A stretch of 64,000 bases of DNA from Caballeronia fortuita (GTDB lineage Bacteria; Pseudomonadota; Gammaproteobacteria; Burkholderiales; Burkholderiaceae): contig NZ_FCNX02000007.1 of the NCBI RefSeq assembly GCF_001544835.2, forward strand, positions 1 through 64,000. Reading direction: 5' to 3'. Made by a program: the position numbers and the translations under genes. Numbering within the stretch: the first letter of the stretch is position 1; each line of letters opens with the position of its first letter. The notes below the pieces were generated by a model. It had not been told where the DNA came from. It worked only from the letters and a program-made list of their open reading frames with translations, and ran no database searches. Shown piece by piece: positions 8,959 to 19,497 of this stretch.

Positions 8959-9933
8959 TCAGGCGAAGAGTTCGTTGTAGTCGACGGTCGCCGTACCGAG
9001 CTTGCCCACGACGATGCCCGCCGCGCGGTTCGCATAGACGATCGAGTCGACGAGCGGCACGCCCGCGCCCAGCATGGTCGCGACCGTTGCGATGACGGTG
9101 TCGCCGGCGCCCGAGACATCATACACTTCGCGTGCTTCCGCCGACGTGTGCAGCACGCGGTCCTCCGTGAAGAGCGTCATGCCCTCTTCCGAGCGCGTGA
9201 GCAGGAGCGCGGAGAGATCGAGATCGGCGCGCAGCTTCGTCACGCGCGCTTGCAGGTCTTCCTCGGATTTCCATTGCCCGATCACTTCGCGCAGTTCGGC
9301 GCGGTTCGGCGTGATGAGCGTCGCGCCGCGATATCGGTCCCAGTCGTCGCCCTTCGGATCGACGAGCACCGGCTTACCGGCGCGCTTCGCGTCCGCGATC
9401 ATCTGCGTGACGTGCGTGAGGCCGCCCTTCGCGTAATCGGACATGAGAATCACGTCGTGCTGCGGCAGAATTTCCGCGAAGCGTTCGAGACACGCGCGCA
9501 GCACTTCGTGATTCGGCGTGTTCTCGAAATCGACGCGCAGCAGTTGCTGCTGACGCGACAGCACGCGCAGCTTGATCGTCGTCAAGAGTTCGGGATCGCG
9601 TTCGAGATGCGCGGCGACCTTGCTCTCGCCGAGCAGTTCGACAATGCGCTCGCCCGGCTCGTCATGCCCGACCACGCAGAGCAGGCCCGCCTGCGCGCCG
9701 AGGGCCGCCGCGTTGCGCGCGACGTTCGCCGCGCCGCCCAGCCGGTCTTCCTTTTTCTGCACGTGCACGACCGGCACCGGCGCTTCGGGCGAAATACGGT
9801 TCACGTCGCCGAACCAGTAGCGGTCCAGCATCACGTCCCCGACGACGAGCACGCGCGCCGCGCAGACGCGCGCGAGCGGCACGACAGGAATCTCGGGCTT
9901 AGTTGCTGCTGCCGTGGCGGTCGAGTTCGACAT
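8959..9933 (-). CDS. hldA: D-glycero-beta-D-manno-heptose-7-phosphate kinase
   Basis: 324 aa PfkB-family sugar kinase corresponding to the kinase half of E. coli HldE (RfaE1). ATP/sugar motifs: [24 protein letters not shown] near the start and the C-terminal [12 protein letters not shown], with the catalytic Asp in GAGD. The adenylyltransferase half is absent, so the partner HldC must be encoded elsewhere, as is usual in Burkholderia. It overlaps the end of ugd by 35 bp, a strong sign of coupling. Confidence 0.94.
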   Translation of the reverse strand: MSNSTATAAATKPEIPVVPLARVCAARVLVVGDVMLDRYWFGDVNRISPEAPVPVVHVQKKEDRLGGAANVARNAAALGAQAGLLCVVGHDEPGERIVELLGESKVAAHLERDPELLTTIKLRVLSRQQQLLRVDFENTPNHEVLRACLERFAEILPQHDVILMSDYAKGGLTHVTQMIADAKRAGKPVLVDPKGDDWDRYRGATLITPNRAELREVIGQWKSEEDLQARVTKLRADLDLSALLLTRSEEGMTLFTEDRVLHTSAEAREVYDVSGAGDTVIATVATMLGAGVPLVDSIVYANRAAGIVVGKLGTATVDYNELFA

Positions 9934-11302
9934 GGGGACGTCCTATTGCAAAATAGTCGATGCCCATTTCGGCCATCGATTCCGGTTCATACAGATTGCG
10001 GCCATCGAAGATCACCGGCGTCTTCAATGCGCTCTTCAAGTGCCAGAAATCCGGGCTCTTGAATTCCTTCCATTCGGTCACGATGACGAGCGCATCCGCG
10101 CCCGTCAGCGCATCCTGTTGCGTGTTCACGAGATGCAGGCGCTTCAGATCGTCCGGGCGGTCGGCAAGATCGAGCGCGAAGACGCGCTGAGCTTCGTCGC
10201 GCGCGACGGGATCGTAGCCGCGCACCGTCGCGCCGCGCGCCAGCAGCGCCTCGATGATGCGCCGGCTCGACGCCTCGCGCATGTCGTCGGTATTGGGCTT
10301 GAACGCGAGCCCCCACACGGCGAACGTGCGCCCGCGCAAGTCCTCGCCCATGCGCTTCACGATCTTGTTGACGAGCACGCTCTTCTGATCGTTATTGACC
10401 GCTTCGACCGCTTCGAGCACGCGCAGCGTGTGACCGTTCTCGCGCGCGGTCTGCGCGAGCGCCTGCACGTCCTTCGGGAAGCACGAGCCGCCGTAACCGC
10501 AGCCCGCGTACAGGAAGTGATAGCCGATGCGCGGGTCCGAGCCCATGCCGCGCCGCACCGATTCGATATCGGCGCCGACGGTATCCGCGAGATTCGACAG
10601 ATCGTTCATGAACGAGATGCGCGTCGCGAGCATCGCGTTGGCGGCGTACTTCGTGAATTCCGCCGAACGCACGTCCATGTACAGCGTGCGCTCGTGATTG
10701 CGGTTGAACGGCGTGTAGAGGCGCTTCATCTTCTCGCGCGCGAGGTCGCCCGCGCGGTCGTCGTCGATGCCGATCACGATGCGATCCGGCCGCATGAAGT
10801 CGTCGACGGCGGCGCCCTCCTTCAGGAACTCAGGATTCGACACGACCGAGAAACCGTGCTTCTCCGAGCCCTCGAGCCCGCGCGCCTTCAGCTCTTCGTC
10901 GACGGCGCGCTTCACCTGCAGCGCCGTGCCGACCGGCACCGTCGATTTATCGACGATCACCTTGAAGCCGTTCGAATACTTGCCGATATTGCGCGCGGCG
11001 GCGAGCACGTACTGCAAGTCGGCGGAACCGTCTTCGTCGGGCGGCGTGCCGACCGCGATGAATTGAATATCGCCGTGCTCGACGCTCGCTTTCACGTCGG
11101 TGGAAAACTGGATGCGGCCCGCCGCGCGCGTGCGCCTCAGCATTTCCTGTAGGCCCGGCTCGTGGATAGGCACGCCGCCACTGTTGAGAATTTCGATCTT
11201 GCGCGGATCGACATCCACGCAAAACACGTCATTGCCGATTTCGGCAAGACACGCGCCGGTCACAAGACCGACGTAACCCGTGCCGACGATGGTCACTTTC
11301 AT
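9899..11302 (-). CDS. ugd: UDP-glucose 6-dehydrogenase
   Basis: 467 aa enzyme oxidising UDP-glucose to UDP-glucuronate with two NAD+. N-terminal [20 protein letters not shown] binds NAD; the catalytic Cys is in [12 protein letters not shown]; the C-terminal domain has [18 protein letters not shown]-glucuronate feeds Ara4N modification of lipid A, important for polymyxin resistance and LPS export in this family, and exopolysaccharides. Its position between lapB and hldA ties it to LPS supply. The start at 11302 is typical ([12 protein letters not shown]). Confidence 0.95.
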   Translation of the reverse strand: MKVTIVGTGYVGLVTGACLAEIGNDVFCVDVDPRKIEILNSGGVPIHEPGLQEMLRRTRAAGRIQFSTDVKASVEHGDIQFIAVGTPPDEDGSADLQYVLAAARNIGKYSNGFKVIVDKSTVPVGTALQVKRAVDEELKARGLEGSEKHGFSVVSNPEFLKEGAAVDDFMRPDRIVIGIDDDRAGDLAREKMKRLYTPFNRNHERTLYMDVRSAEFTKYAANAMLATRISFMNDLSNLADTVGADIESVRRGMGSDPRIGYHFLYAGCGYGGSCFPKDVQALAQTARENGHTLRVLEAVEAVNNDQKSVLVNKIVKRMGEDLRGRTFAVWGLAFKPNTDDMREASSRRIIEALLARGATVRGYDPVARDEAQRVFALDLADRPDDLKRLHLVNTQQDALTGADALVIVTEWKEFKSPDFWHLKSALKTPVIFDGRNLYEPESMAEMGIDYFAIGRPHVELDRHGSSN

Positions 11303-11384
11303 ACGCTTTCCGGTTGCTTTTGAAATGCCGGTGGCGGAAGCGGCGCGCTCGTGCGCCGCCAGATGTCAGACTCGCCGCGCGGGC

Positions 11385-12560
11385 TCAGGCCGAACTGGTG
11401 ATCGGCTCGACGCGGCGCGGCGCGTAGGTTTCCCAGCCGCTGCAGCCGGGACATTGCCAATAGAATAGCCGTGCGCGGAAGCCGCAAGTTTGACACGTAT
11501 AGCGCGGCAGATTCTTAGTGCGCTGTTTCACGAGATTACGCATCAGTTCGAGCTCGCCGCGGCGCGGCTCGTCGGCCGTCGCTTCCTGCGCTTCGAGCAG
11601 GCGCGTCATGCCCGCGAGATTCGGCGCGCTCTGCATCTGCCGCCGCGCGAGTTCGTGGGCGGCGTCCAGTCCGCGCAAGTCCTGCACGTGCTTGTAGGCG
11701 ACATCGAGCAGATCATTCGACGGATACCGCGTCGCGTAGTCGATCAGCAGATCGACGCCCTCTTCCTTGCGCCCGAGCGCGGCGTACGCCTTCATCAGCT
11801 TCTCGGCGACGAGCGGCAGATACGCCTCGTTCTGCGCCTCGACGCGCTTCCAGTGCGCGATCGCGGCATCGACATTGCCAGCGGCTGCTTCGACATCGCC
11901 CGCGAGGATCGTCGCGCGCACGTTGTCCGGATTCGATGCCAGCGCGAGCTTCAGTTCGGCGCGCGCGCCATCGGGATTCTTGCGCTGCAACGCTTCCTGC
12001 GCAAGTTCGCAGTGAAAATGCGCGATCTCCATATGCAGCGACGGCGCGCCCATCTTTTCGATCTGCTCGGCCGTCGCGATCGACTTCGGCCAGTCCTTCT
12101 CGATTTCGTAGATGGTCAGAAGCGCGCGCTGCGCACCAAGCGAATACTCGCCTGCGTTCAGCGACTTGAACGTTTCCTCCGCGCGATCCAGCAGGCCCGC
12201 CTTCAGGAAGTCCTGCCCGAGTTCATACAGCGCGTGGTCACGCTCGGCGACGGGCAAGTCGGCGCGGCTCAACAGATTCTGATGCACGCGGATCGCGCGA
12301 TCAGTTTCGCCACGGCGACGAAACAGGTTGCCGAGCGCAAAATGCAATTCGATGGTTTCGGGATCGAGCTTGGCGACTTCGATGAACGCATCGATCGCCT
12401 TGTCGTGTTGCTCATTGAGCAGAAAATTGAGGCCGCGAAAGTACGAGCGCGGCAGATTCGCATTCTCGGAAAGCAGCGTTTTCAGGTCGTAGCGGGACGC
12501 GATCCAACCTAGCGCGAAAGCTACGGGGATGACGAGCAGCCACCAGAAGTCGAGATCCAT
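11385..12560 (-). CDS. lapB: LPS assembly protein LapB (YciM)
   Basis: 391 aa. One N-terminal membrane helix (LDFWWLLVIPVAFALGWIASRYD), then a series of TPR repeats, then a C-terminal rubredoxin-like metal site with two CxxC pairs (TCQTCG and QCPGCSG). LapB brings LpxC to the FtsH protease and so limits LPS synthesis. It is 42 bp downstream of lapA and upstream of ugd-hldA-hldD, so a brake on LPS synthesis sits with genes that build its core. Confidence 0.94.
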   Translation of the reverse strand: MDLDFWWLLVIPVAFALGWIASRYDLKTLLSENANLPRSYFRGLNFLLNEQHDKAIDAFIEVAKLDPETIELHFALGNLFRRRGETDRAIRVHQNLLSRADLPVAERDHALYELGQDFLKAGLLDRAEETFKSLNAGEYSLGAQRALLTIYEIEKDWPKSIATAEQIEKMGAPSLHMEIAHFHCELAQEALQRKNPDGARAELKLALASNPDNVRATILAGDVEAAAGNVDAAIAHWKRVEAQNEAYLPLVAEKLMKAYAALGRKEEGVDLLIDYATRYPSNDLLDVAYKHVQDLRGLDAAHELARRQMQSAPNLAGMTRLLEAQEATADEPRRGELELMRNLVKQRTKNLPRYTCQTCGFRARLFYWQCPGCSGWETYAPRRVEPITSSA

Positions 12561-12602
12561 GCGATTAGTCGTTCAATGTTGGGTGTCTGCTTGCGCGGCG
12601 GC

Positions 12603-12896
12603 TCAGATGAGTGGCGGCATCGGCGGTTCTTCCTTGACCACCGGCGTTTCGCGCGCGACGCGCAGTTCGCGCTTCAGGCGCCCATTCTCCATGCGCAGGC
12701 GCACCATCGCCGGCACGGCGGAGACGAGTCCCGCCAGCAATCCGACGACGAAAAACGCGAGGCCGATCAGGATCAGCGGCGCCTGCCACGCGTAGCCCGC
12801 GAGGAAGTTCAGCGTCGCGGGCTGGGTATTGGCGAGCGCCAGCACCAGCAAAAGCACGAACACCAGAACGCGGATCAGCCAGACGATGAATTTCAT
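12603..12896 (-). CDS. lapA: LapA-family inner membrane protein
   Basis: 97 aa from ATG 12896 (MKFIVWLIRVLVF); a longer frame upstream lacks homology. Two hydrophobic helices (about residues 5-20 and 40-65) are joined by the conserved NTQPATLNFLAG turn, followed by a basic coiled region and a Pro-rich end. This is the LapA/DUF1049 pattern. LapA works with LapB in LPS homeostasis. It is first of the lapAB pair after the ihfB terminator. Confidence 0.88.
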   Translation of the reverse strand: MKFIVWLIRVLVFVLLLVLALANTQPATLNFLAGYAWQAPLILIGLAFFVVGLLAGLVSAVPAMVRLRMENGRLKRELRVARETPVVKEEPPMPPLI

Positions 12897-13089
12897 GTAG
12901 GGTCTCGCAAGAGCGGTTGCACCAGACGGCCCGTGCTTTACGGCCGGGCCTTCGCGGTTGAACACTCAGGTCAAAGTGACCGGTATTGTAATTGATGCTC
13001 AGGAGCGCAGACACATGCCCGCTCCCACCCGATTCGAGCAAGTGCCGCACCCGTCACCGCAACCGCGCCGCGCGCATGACGCGAGGCAT

Positions 13090-13119
13090 AAAAAAAAAGC
13101 ACCCCGCAGGGTGCTTTTT
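13090..13119 (-). terminator. Terminator of ihfB
   Basis: AGCACCC and GGGTGCT arms with a 4-nt loop. On the reverse strand it ends in a run of nine T, 60 bp beyond the ihfB stop. The forward strand has only five T, so the main use is for ihfB. Confidence 0.88.
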
Positions 13120-13177
13120 CTGGTCGATTGCCTCGTGGCGGAAGCCGCGGTCCGGGAAGTCCGCGGATGCGCGCCGA

Positions 13178-13507
13178 TCAGAGATCGTCCGCATCGTCGT
13201 CATTCGACGCTTTCAGCGGCTCGCCCGCACGGCCATCGACGCGTTCGCGCAATTCCTTGCCCGGCTTGAAGTGCGGCACGAATTTCTCCGGTACCAGCAC
13301 CTTCTCGCCCGACTTGGGATTACGCCCGACGCGCGACGGACGACGATTGAGCCCGAAGCTGCCGAAGCCGCGAATCTCGATGCGGTGACCGTTGGCCAGA
13401 GCCTCCGACATCGCATCGAGCATCGTCTTCACCGCGAAATCCGCATCCTTGAGAACAAGTTGCGGAAATCGCGACGCCAACTGGGCGACCAATTCCGATT
13501 TGGTCAT
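13178..13507 (-). CDS. ihfB: Integration host factor subunit beta
   Basis: 109 aa DNA-bending protein of the HU/IHF family. The family core [24 protein letters not shown] is present, with the beta-arm [16 protein letters not shown]. The N-terminal [13 protein letters not shown] is the IhfB form. The acidic tail (NDDDADDL) is longer than in E. coli. It lies 22 bp after rpsA, the same order as in E. coli. Confidence 0.95.
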   Translation of the reverse strand: MTKSELVAQLASRFPQLVLKDADFAVKTMLDAMSEALANGHRIEIRGFGSFGLNRRPSRVGRNPKSGEKVLVPEKFVPHFKPGKELRERVDGRAGEPLKASNDDDADDL

Positions 13508-13529
13508 ACTTCAGCTTGCCGTTGAGGGC

Positions 13530-15242
13530 TTAGCTGTTCTGGCCGTCGAGCTTGGCCTTGAGCAGCGCGCCGAGGTTGGTCGTGCCGGTCGCGGCGGCGT
13601 TCGTGTCGCCCTGCAGGCTGCGCATGGCTTCCTGCTGTTCGGCCGAATCCTTCGCCTTGATCGACAGGTTGATGCCACGCGACTTGCGATCGATGTTGAT
13701 GATCATCGCGTTGACCTTGTCGCCTTCCTTCAGCACGTTGCGCGCATCTTCCACGCGGTCTTGTGCGATTTCCGAAGCACGCAGGTAGCCTTCGACTTCG
13801 CCGGACAGCGTGACGACCGCACCCTTCGGATCGACCGACTTCACAACGCCGTCGACGATCGCGCCCTTGTCGTTGATCGCCACGAAGTTGTTGAACGGAT
13901 CGCCTTCGAGCTGCTTGATACCGAGCGAGATGCGTTCCTTGTCCACGTCGATGCCCAGAACCACGGCTTCGACTTCGTCGCCCTTCTTGTACTTGCGGAC
14001 GGCTTCTTCGCCGGTTTCCGACCACGACAGATCCGACAGGTGAACCAGACCGTCGATGCCGCCAGGCAGACCGATGAACACGCCGAAGTCGGTGATCGAC
14101 TTGATGGCGCCGCTGATCTTGTCGCCCTTCTTGAAGTTGCGGCTGAAGTCATCCCACGGATTCGGCTTGCACTGCTTCATGCCGAGGGAGATACGGCGGC
14201 GGTCTTCGTCGATTTCGAGAACCATGACTTCGACTTCGTCGCCCAGTTGCACGACCTTCGACGGCGCGACGTTCTTGTTGGTCCAGTCCATTTCCGACAC
14301 GTGGACCAGGCCTTCGATGCCCGATTCCACTTCGACGAATGCGCCGTAGTCGGTGATGTTCGTGACCTTGCCGAACAGGCGCGTGCCCGACGGGTAACGG
14401 CGCGAGATGCCTTCCCAGGGATCGTCGCCGAGTTGCTTGATGCCGAGCGAAACGCGGTTCTTCTCTTGGTCGAACTTGAGGATCTTGGCCGTGACTTCCT
14501 GGCCGACCGACAGCACTTCCGACGGGTGACGCACACGGCGCCATGCGATGTCGGTGATGTGCAGCAGGCCGTCGATGCCGCCGAGGTCCACGAACGCGCC
14601 GTAGTCGGTGATGTTCTTGACCACGCCTTCGACGATCGCGCCTTCCTTCAGCGTCTCGAGCAGCTTTGCGCGCTCTTCGCCTTGCGTCGCTTCGATGACA
14701 GCGCGGCGCGACAGCACGACGTTGTTACGCTTGCGGTCGAGCTTGATGACACGGAATTCCAGCGTCTTGCCTTCGTACGGCGTCGTGTCCTTGACCGGAC
14801 GCGTGTCGACGAGCGAACCCGGCAGGAACGCGCGGATGCCATTGACCATGACGGTCATGCCGCCCTTGACCTTGCCCGTGATCGTGCCGGTCACGAGTTC
14901 GTTGTTGTCCAGCGCCTTTTCCAGCGACAGCCACGAAGCCAGACGCTTCGCCTTGTCGCGCGACAGGATGGTGTCGCCATAGCCGTTTTCCAGCGCGTCG
15001 ATCGCGACGGAAACGAAGTCGCCCGCCTGCACTTCCACTTCACCCGCGTCGTTCAGGAATTCTTCGAGCGGAATATAGGCTTCGGACTTGAGACCAGCGT
15101 TCACGACCACGAAGTTGTGGTCGACACGCACGACTTCGGCGGAGATCACTTCGCCGGCGCGCATGTCCTGCTTGGTCAGCGACTCTTCGAACAGAGCCGC
15201 AAAGGATTCGGTATTCGGGGTGGAGGTTTGCAGGTCGGACAT
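13530..15242 (-). CDS. rpsA: 30S ribosomal protein S1
   Basis: 570 aa from ATG 15242 ([18 protein letters not shown]). Six S1 OB-fold repeats can be followed, each with a GAFVDLGG- or [13 protein letters not shown] strand and a [18 protein letters not shown] element. S1 holds mRNA on the 30S subunit. No Shine-Dalgarno precedes the ATG (CAGATTTTT), as in other rpsA genes that depend on leader structure. Two hairpins lie in the leader. cmk is upstream and ihfB downstream, the conserved order. Confidence 0.96.
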   Translation of the reverse strand: MSDLQTSTPNTESFAALFEESLTKQDMRAGEVISAEVVRVDHNFVVVNAGLKSEAYIPLEEFLNDAGEVEVQAGDFVSVAIDALENGYGDTILSRDKAKRLASWLSLEKALDNNELVTGTITGKVKGGMTVMVNGIRAFLPGSLVDTRPVKDTTPYEGKTLEFRVIKLDRKRNNVVLSRRAVIEATQGEERAKLLETLKEGAIVEGVVKNITDYGAFVDLGGIDGLLHITDIAWRRVRHPSEVLSVGQEVTAKILKFDQEKNRVSLGIKQLGDDPWEGISRRYPSGTRLFGKVTNITDYGAFVEVESGIEGLVHVSEMDWTNKNVAPSKVVQLGDEVEVMVLEIDEDRRRISLGMKQCKPNPWDDFSRNFKKGDKISGAIKSITDFGVFIGLPGGIDGLVHLSDLSWSETGEEAVRKYKKGDEVEAVVLGIDVDKERISLGIKQLEGDPFNNFVAINDKGAIVDGVVKSVDPKGAVVTLSGEVEGYLRASEIAQDRVEDARNVLKEGDKVNAMIINIDRKSRGINLSIKAKDSAEQQEAMRSLQGDTNAAATGTTNLGALLKAKLDGQNS

Positions 15243-15274
15243 AAAAATCTGTATTTGCACGGCCTTTGCGCGGT

Positions 15275-15354
15275 GGTCTCGGTATTGAGACCGGTGAGGC
15301 GCAACGCCATACGGGGTTAAGTGGTTTAACACACGCTTCGCCTCCCGGCGAAGC
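15275..15354 (-). promoter_or_regulatory. Two hairpins in the rpsA leader
   Basis: On the mRNA strand GCTTCGCC and GGCGAAGC form an 8-bp stem with a GGGA (GNRA-type) loop (15335-15354). Further down GGTCTC and GAGACC form a 6-bp stem (15275-15292), 32 nt before the SD-less rpsA ATG. In E. coli S1 represses its own translation through leader hairpins; the layout here is consistent, but regulation is inferred. The first hairpin could instead be a weak end of cmk. Confidence 0.45.
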
Positions 15355-15365
15355 ACCTTACGGCA

Positions 15366-16046
15366 CTACACGCGAATTGCGCTGTACCAGCCGATGATCT
15401 GTTCGACCGCTTGGTCGATCGACAAACCGGAGGTGTCCAGCGTCTTCGCATCCGCCGCGGGCTTGAGCGGCGCGGCGCTCCGGTTCATGTCCCGGTCGTC
15501 GCGCGCGCGCAAATCTCGCAGCAAGTCATCCATATTAGCAGAAAAACCTTTTTGCATCAATTGCTTATGCCGTCTGGCCGCGCGCGCCTCGGCGCTCGCA
15601 GTCAAAAATACCTTCAGCGTGGCGTCGGGGAAGATGACGGTGCCCATGTCGCGGCCGTCGGCGACGAGGCCCGGGCGCTTGCGAAAGGCCCGCTGGCGCG
15701 CGACGAGCGCCTGGCGCACTTCGGGGTGAACGGCGATCGCGGAGGCGCGGTTGCCGACTTCCTCGCGCCGGATTTCGCCCGAGACATCCACGCCGTCGAG
15801 CTGCGCGCAACCTTCGCGGAAGGTGATATGGAGCGCTTCGACGAGTTTTGCAAGGCCGGGCGCGTCGTCCTTCCCCACCTCGTAGCGGATGCTCGCAAGC
15901 GCGGCGAGCCGGTACAGCGCGCCGCTGTCGAGCAGGTGAAAGCCGAGCGTCGCCGCGACGACCGCCGCGACCGTGCCCTTGCCCGACGCCGTCGGCCCGT
16001 CGATGGTGATCACTGGAGTAGGGTCGAATGGACGGGTCGGTTTCAT
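15366..16046 (-). CDS. cmk: Cytidylate kinase
   Basis: 226 aa from ATG 16046 ([27 protein letters not shown]). A GTG at 16106, directly after the aroA stop, would add 20 residues; the ATG fits the family better, though neither has a strong ribosome site. The P-loop is GPTASGKGT; the CMP-specific insert and [13 protein letters not shown] follow. It phosphorylates CMP and dCMP. It is the last gene of the aroA group before rpsA. Confidence 0.93.
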   Translation of the reverse strand: MKPTRPFDPTPVITIDGPTASGKGTVAAVVAATLGFHLLDSGALYRLAALASIRYEVGKDDAPGLAKLVEALHITFREGCAQLDGVDVSGEIRREEVGNRASAIAVHPEVRQALVARQRAFRKRPGLVADGRDMGTVIFPDATLKVFLTASAEARAARRHKQLMQKGFSANMDDLLRDLRARDDRDMNRSAAPLKPAADAKTLDTSGLSIDQAVEQIIGWYSAIRV

Positions 16047-16107
16047 TGAGTCTGGCCGTTCTGGCCCGTTGTTGCGGTTGTCGAAATCGATGGCATCGCG
16101 TTTCACG

Positions 16108-17412
16108 TCACACCTTCACGAGCGTCGAGAAGCGATCGAAATAATCGGGGAAAGTCTTGTTCACGCATTTCGGATCGTTGATGCGCACCGGCACGCGGCC
16201 GAGGCTCACGAGCGAAAAGCACATTGCCATGCGGTGATCGTCGTAGGTGTCGATCGCGGCGTTCGGCGTCAACGCGTCAGGAGGCGTGACGACCAGATAG
16301 TCCGCGCCCTCTTCCACCGTCGCGCCGACCTTGCGCAGTTCGGTCGCCATCGCGGCGATGCGGTCGGTTTCCTTCACGCGCCAGCTCGCGATATTGCGCA
16401 GCGTCGTCGTGCCGCTCGCGAAAAGCGCGGCCACGGCGATCGTCATCGCGGCATCGGGGATCAGGTTGAAGTCCATGTCGATGGGCGCGAGCCTGCCATC
16501 GTCCGATTCCACGCCGCGCACTTCGATCCAGTCCTCGCCCATCATCACGTTCGCGCCCATGCGATTCAGCGCATCCGCGAAACCGACATCGCCCTGGATG
16601 CTCGAACGTCCGACGCCTTCCACGCGCACCGGGCCGTGACCGATCGCGCCCGCCGCCAGAAAATACGACGCCGACGACGCGTCGCCTTCCACCATGATCG
16701 CGCCCGGCGATGTGTAGCTCACGCCTGCGGGCACGGTGAAGCGCCCCCAGCCGTCGCGTTCGACGTTCACGCCGAAGCGCGCCATCAGACGAATCGTGAT
16801 TTCGATGTACGGCTTCGAGATGAGTTCACCTTCGATCTCGATCGTCACGGGACCGTCACGGCCCTCGACGACCGGCAGGCTCATCAGGAGCGCGGTGAGA
16901 AACTGGCTCGACACGTCGCCGCGCACGCGGATCGGACGGTCGATCGCGATTTTCGCGGGATGAATCCTGAGCGGCGGAAAGCCGTCGTTGAGTTCGTAGT
17001 CGATCGCGGCGTTGATCTGGCGCAGCCCGTCGACGAGATCGCCGATCGGCCGCTCGTGCATGCGCGGCACGCCGTGTACCCGATATTCGCCGCCGTTCAC
17101 CGCCAGCGCCGCGGTCAGCGGACGAACCGCCGTGCCCGCGTTGCCGAGAAACAGTTCCGCCGATTTCGACGGAAACGCGCCGCCCGTGCCGCCGACGATC
17201 ACGCGGTCGGCGTCCTCGCGCACATCGACGCCGAGCGTCCTGAGCGCATCGAGCATGACGCGCGTGTCGTCGGAATCGAGCAGATTGGTGATCGACGTCT
17301 CGCCGTTCGACAACGCCGCGAGCAACAGCACGCGGTTCGAAATGCTCTTCGAACCGGGCAGGCGCACCGTACCGGACGCGCGGGAGAAAGGTCCGAGATC
17401 GAGATGTTCCAT
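16108..17412 (-). CDS. aroA: 3-phosphoshikimate 1-carboxyvinyltransferase (EPSP synthase)
   Basis: 434 aa from ATG 17412 with an AAGGA site 8 nt upstream. It joins PEP to shikimate-3-phosphate. Substrate motifs are [17 protein letters not shown] near residue 20, the [16 protein letters not shown] block (class I, glyphosate-sensitive type [13 protein letters not shown]) and DYDDHRMAM near the end. It lies 21 bp after tyrA in the serC-pheA-tyrA-aroA-cmk operon. Confidence 0.95.
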   Translation of the reverse strand: MEHLDLGPFSRASGTVRLPGSKSISNRVLLLAALSNGETSITNLLDSDDTRVMLDALRTLGVDVREDADRVIVGGTGGAFPSKSAELFLGNAGTAVRPLTAALAVNGGEYRVHGVPRMHERPIGDLVDGLRQINAAIDYELNDGFPPLRIHPAKIAIDRPIRVRGDVSSQFLTALLMSLPVVEGRDGPVTIEIEGELISKPYIEITIRLMARFGVNVERDGWGRFTVPAGVSYTSPGAIMVEGDASSASYFLAAGAIGHGPVRVEGVGRSSIQGDVGFADALNRMGANVMMGEDWIEVRGVESDDGRLAPIDMDFNLIPDAAMTIAVAALFASGTTTLRNIASWRVKETDRIAAMATELRKVGATVEEGADYLVVTPPDALTPNAAIDTYDDHRMAMCFSLVSLGRVPVRINDPKCVNKTFPDYFDRFSTLVKV

Positions 17413-17433
17413 GTTGTTTCCTTGGGTCACAGC

Positions 17434-18354
17434 TTATTTCGCGGCGATATCGTTCGACGGCTTGATGCCGCCGCGTTCCTGCCACTCCTTGCGCGCGACG
17501 CGAGAACGCGCGAACGCCGCTTCGAGCGCCGCGCCATCCGATGCGTCGATCGCCGCACGAAAACGCGCGAGCACGGCGGTGTAGTCGTCGAGTTCGGCGA
17601 GCAGCGCGGCGCGGTTCGCAAGACAGATGTCGCGCCACATTTCCGGGCTCGACGCCGCGATGCGCGTGAAATCGCGGAATCCGCCCGCAGCGAACGAGAA
17701 TTTTAGATCGGCGTCGGGCGTGTCGAGAATCTGGTCGACGAGCGCGAACGACAGCACGTGCGGCAGATGACTCACCGACGCGAACACGCGATCGTGCTGC
17801 GCCTCGCTCATCTCGCGCACGCACGCGCCGGTCGCGCGCCACATCGACGCGATGCGTTCGACATCATCCGTTGCATTTTCAGGCAGCGGACACAGCACGA
17901 CATTGCGATCGACGTACAGGTCGGGCAACGCCGCATCGACGCCGCTCGACTCGCGCCCGGCGATCGGATGGCCGGGCACGAACTGCGCGGCACGCGCACC
18001 GAGCGCGCGCCTTGCCGCCGCGACGACATCGGTTTTCGTGCTGCCGGCGTCGGTGACGATAGTTCGCGCGTCGAGAAACGGCGCGATGCGCGCGAGCAGC
18101 GGCTCCGTCTGCGCGACGGGCGCGGCGAGCAGCACGACGTCGGCGCCCTTCAGCGCGTTCGACAGCGCGATGTCGTCGTCGAGCGCGGCGGCTTCGTCGA
18201 TCACGCCGAGTTCGAGCGCGCGCGCGACCGACGCGGCCGTTCGCCCCACGCCGACGACGCGCCCCGCGAGTCCCGCGCGCTCACGCAACGCGCGCGCGAG
18301 CGACCCGCCGATCAGCCCGACGCCGAAAATAACCAGTTTGTTGAAAGAGAACAT
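17434..18354 (-). CDS. tyrA: Prephenate dehydrogenase
   Basis: 306 aa from ATG 18354 (MFSFNKLVIFGVGLIGGSLARAL). The N-terminal NAD(P) motif GVGLIGGS is clear; VPGHPIAGRESSGVDAA carries the catalytic His of TyrA; SHLPHVLSFAL is the second family block. There is no fused chorismate mutase or ACT domain, so feedback control by an ACT domain is not expected. It is between pheA and aroA. Confidence 0.93.
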   Translation of the reverse strand: MFSFNKLVIFGVGLIGGSLARALRERAGLAGRVVGVGRTAASVARALELGVIDEAAALDDDIALSNALKGADVVLLAAPVAQTEPLLARIAPFLDARTIVTDAGSTKTDVVAAARRALGARAAQFVPGHPIAGRESSGVDAALPDLYVDRNVVLCPLPENATDDVERIASMWRATGACVREMSEAQHDRVFASVSHLPHVLSFALVDQILDTPDADLKFSFAAGGFRDFTRIAASSPEMWRDICLANRAALLAELDDYTAVLARFRAAIDASDGAALEAAFARSRVARKEWQERGGIKPSNDIAAK

Positions 18355-18388
18355 CGATGCAGCCTGAAGCGGAAAACGAAACGGCCGC

Positions 18389-19471
18389 TCAGCGCGCCCG
18401 CGGATACGAACCGAGGATCTTGAGGAACGCGGACTTGGCGCCGAGTTCTTCGAGCGCGGCGGCGACCGCGGCATCGTCGCGATGGCCTTCGATATCGATA
18501 TAGAAGTAGTACTCCCACGCGCCCGAGCGCGCGGGACGCGACTCGAAACGCGTCATCGATACGCCGTGCTTCGCGAGCGGCTCCAGCAGCTTGAACACCG
18601 CGCCGGATTCATTCTTCACCGTGACGATGAGCGAAGTCTGATCGTGGCCGCTGGAATCCGTCGGCTGCTTGCCGATGATCACGAAGCGTGTGCGATTGTG
18701 CGGATCGTCCTGGATCATCGAGAACACGACACCCAGGCCGTAATGCGTGGCGGCGCGATCGCCGGCGATGGCCGCGACCGTCGGATCCTCGAGCGCCATG
18801 CGCGCGGCTTCCGCATTGCTCGATACCGCTTGCCGCTCCAGATGCGGCACGTTCGCCGACAGCCAGCGCTGGCACTGCGCGAGCGCCTGCGGATGCGCGC
18901 ACACGCGCTTCACGCCGTCGAGCGTGCCAGACGCGGTCAGCAGATTGTGATGGATCGGCAGCGCGAGTTCGCCGCCTATCGAAAGCGACGTCTGCAGCAA
19001 CAAATCGAGCGTGCGCGACACCGCGCCTTCCGCCGAATTTTCGACCGGCACGACGCCGTACTGCGCGGCGCCCGCCTCCACTGCGCGGAACACTTCGTCG
19101 ATCGACGGGCACGGCACGCCCTGAATCGAATGCCCAAAGTATTCGAACATCGCCTGTTCGCTGTACGTGCCGACCGGGCCGAGGAACGCGGCGCTGATGG
19201 TCTGCTCGAGCGCGCGGCTCGCGGCCATGATCTCGCGCCAGATCGACGCGATATGCTCGGCTGCGAGCGGCCCGTTGCTCATCTGTTGCAGACGCGCGAT
19301 GACCTGCATCTCGCGCTCCGGACGAAACACGGGCGCGTTGAAATGCTTCTTCACCTCGCCGACTTCGAGCGCGACGGAAGCACGCTGATTCAACAGCGCG
19401 ATGAGCTGCGCGTCGAGCGCATCGATGCGCTCTCGCAGCGGTTTGAGTCTTGAATTGAGATCGTCGTCCAT
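18389..19471 (-). CDS. pheA: Bifunctional chorismate mutase / prephenate dehydratase
   Basis: 360 aa P-protein from ATG 19471 (MDDDLNSRLKPLRERIDALD). Residues 1-85 form an AroQ chorismate mutase (LRERIDALDAQLIALLNQRA). Residues about 90-270 form prephenate dehydratase, with AFLGPVGTYSEQA and VPVENSAEGAVSRTLDLL. Residues about 275-360 form an ACT domain with ESRP in MTRFESRPARSG, the phenylalanine-binding motif. It is 26 bp downstream of serC. Confidence 0.95.
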   Translation of the reverse strand: MDDDLNSRLKPLRERIDALDAQLIALLNQRASVALEVGEVKKHFNAPVFRPEREMQVIARLQQMSNGPLAAEHIASIWREIMAASRALEQTISAAFLGPVGTYSEQAMFEYFGHSIQGVPCPSIDEVFRAVEAGAAQYGVVPVENSAEGAVSRTLDLLLQTSLSIGGELALPIHHNLLTASGTLDGVKRVCAHPQALAQCQRWLSANVPHLERQAVSSNAEAARMALEDPTVAAIAGDRAATHYGLGVVFSMIQDDPHNRTRFVIIGKQPTDSSGHDQTSLIVTVKNESGAVFKLLEPLAKHGVSMTRFESRPARSGAWEYYFYIDIEGHRDDAAVAAALEELGAKSAFLKILGSYPRAR

Positions 19472-19497
19472 GCGGTGCTTGATGTTTGAAGCCGGGT

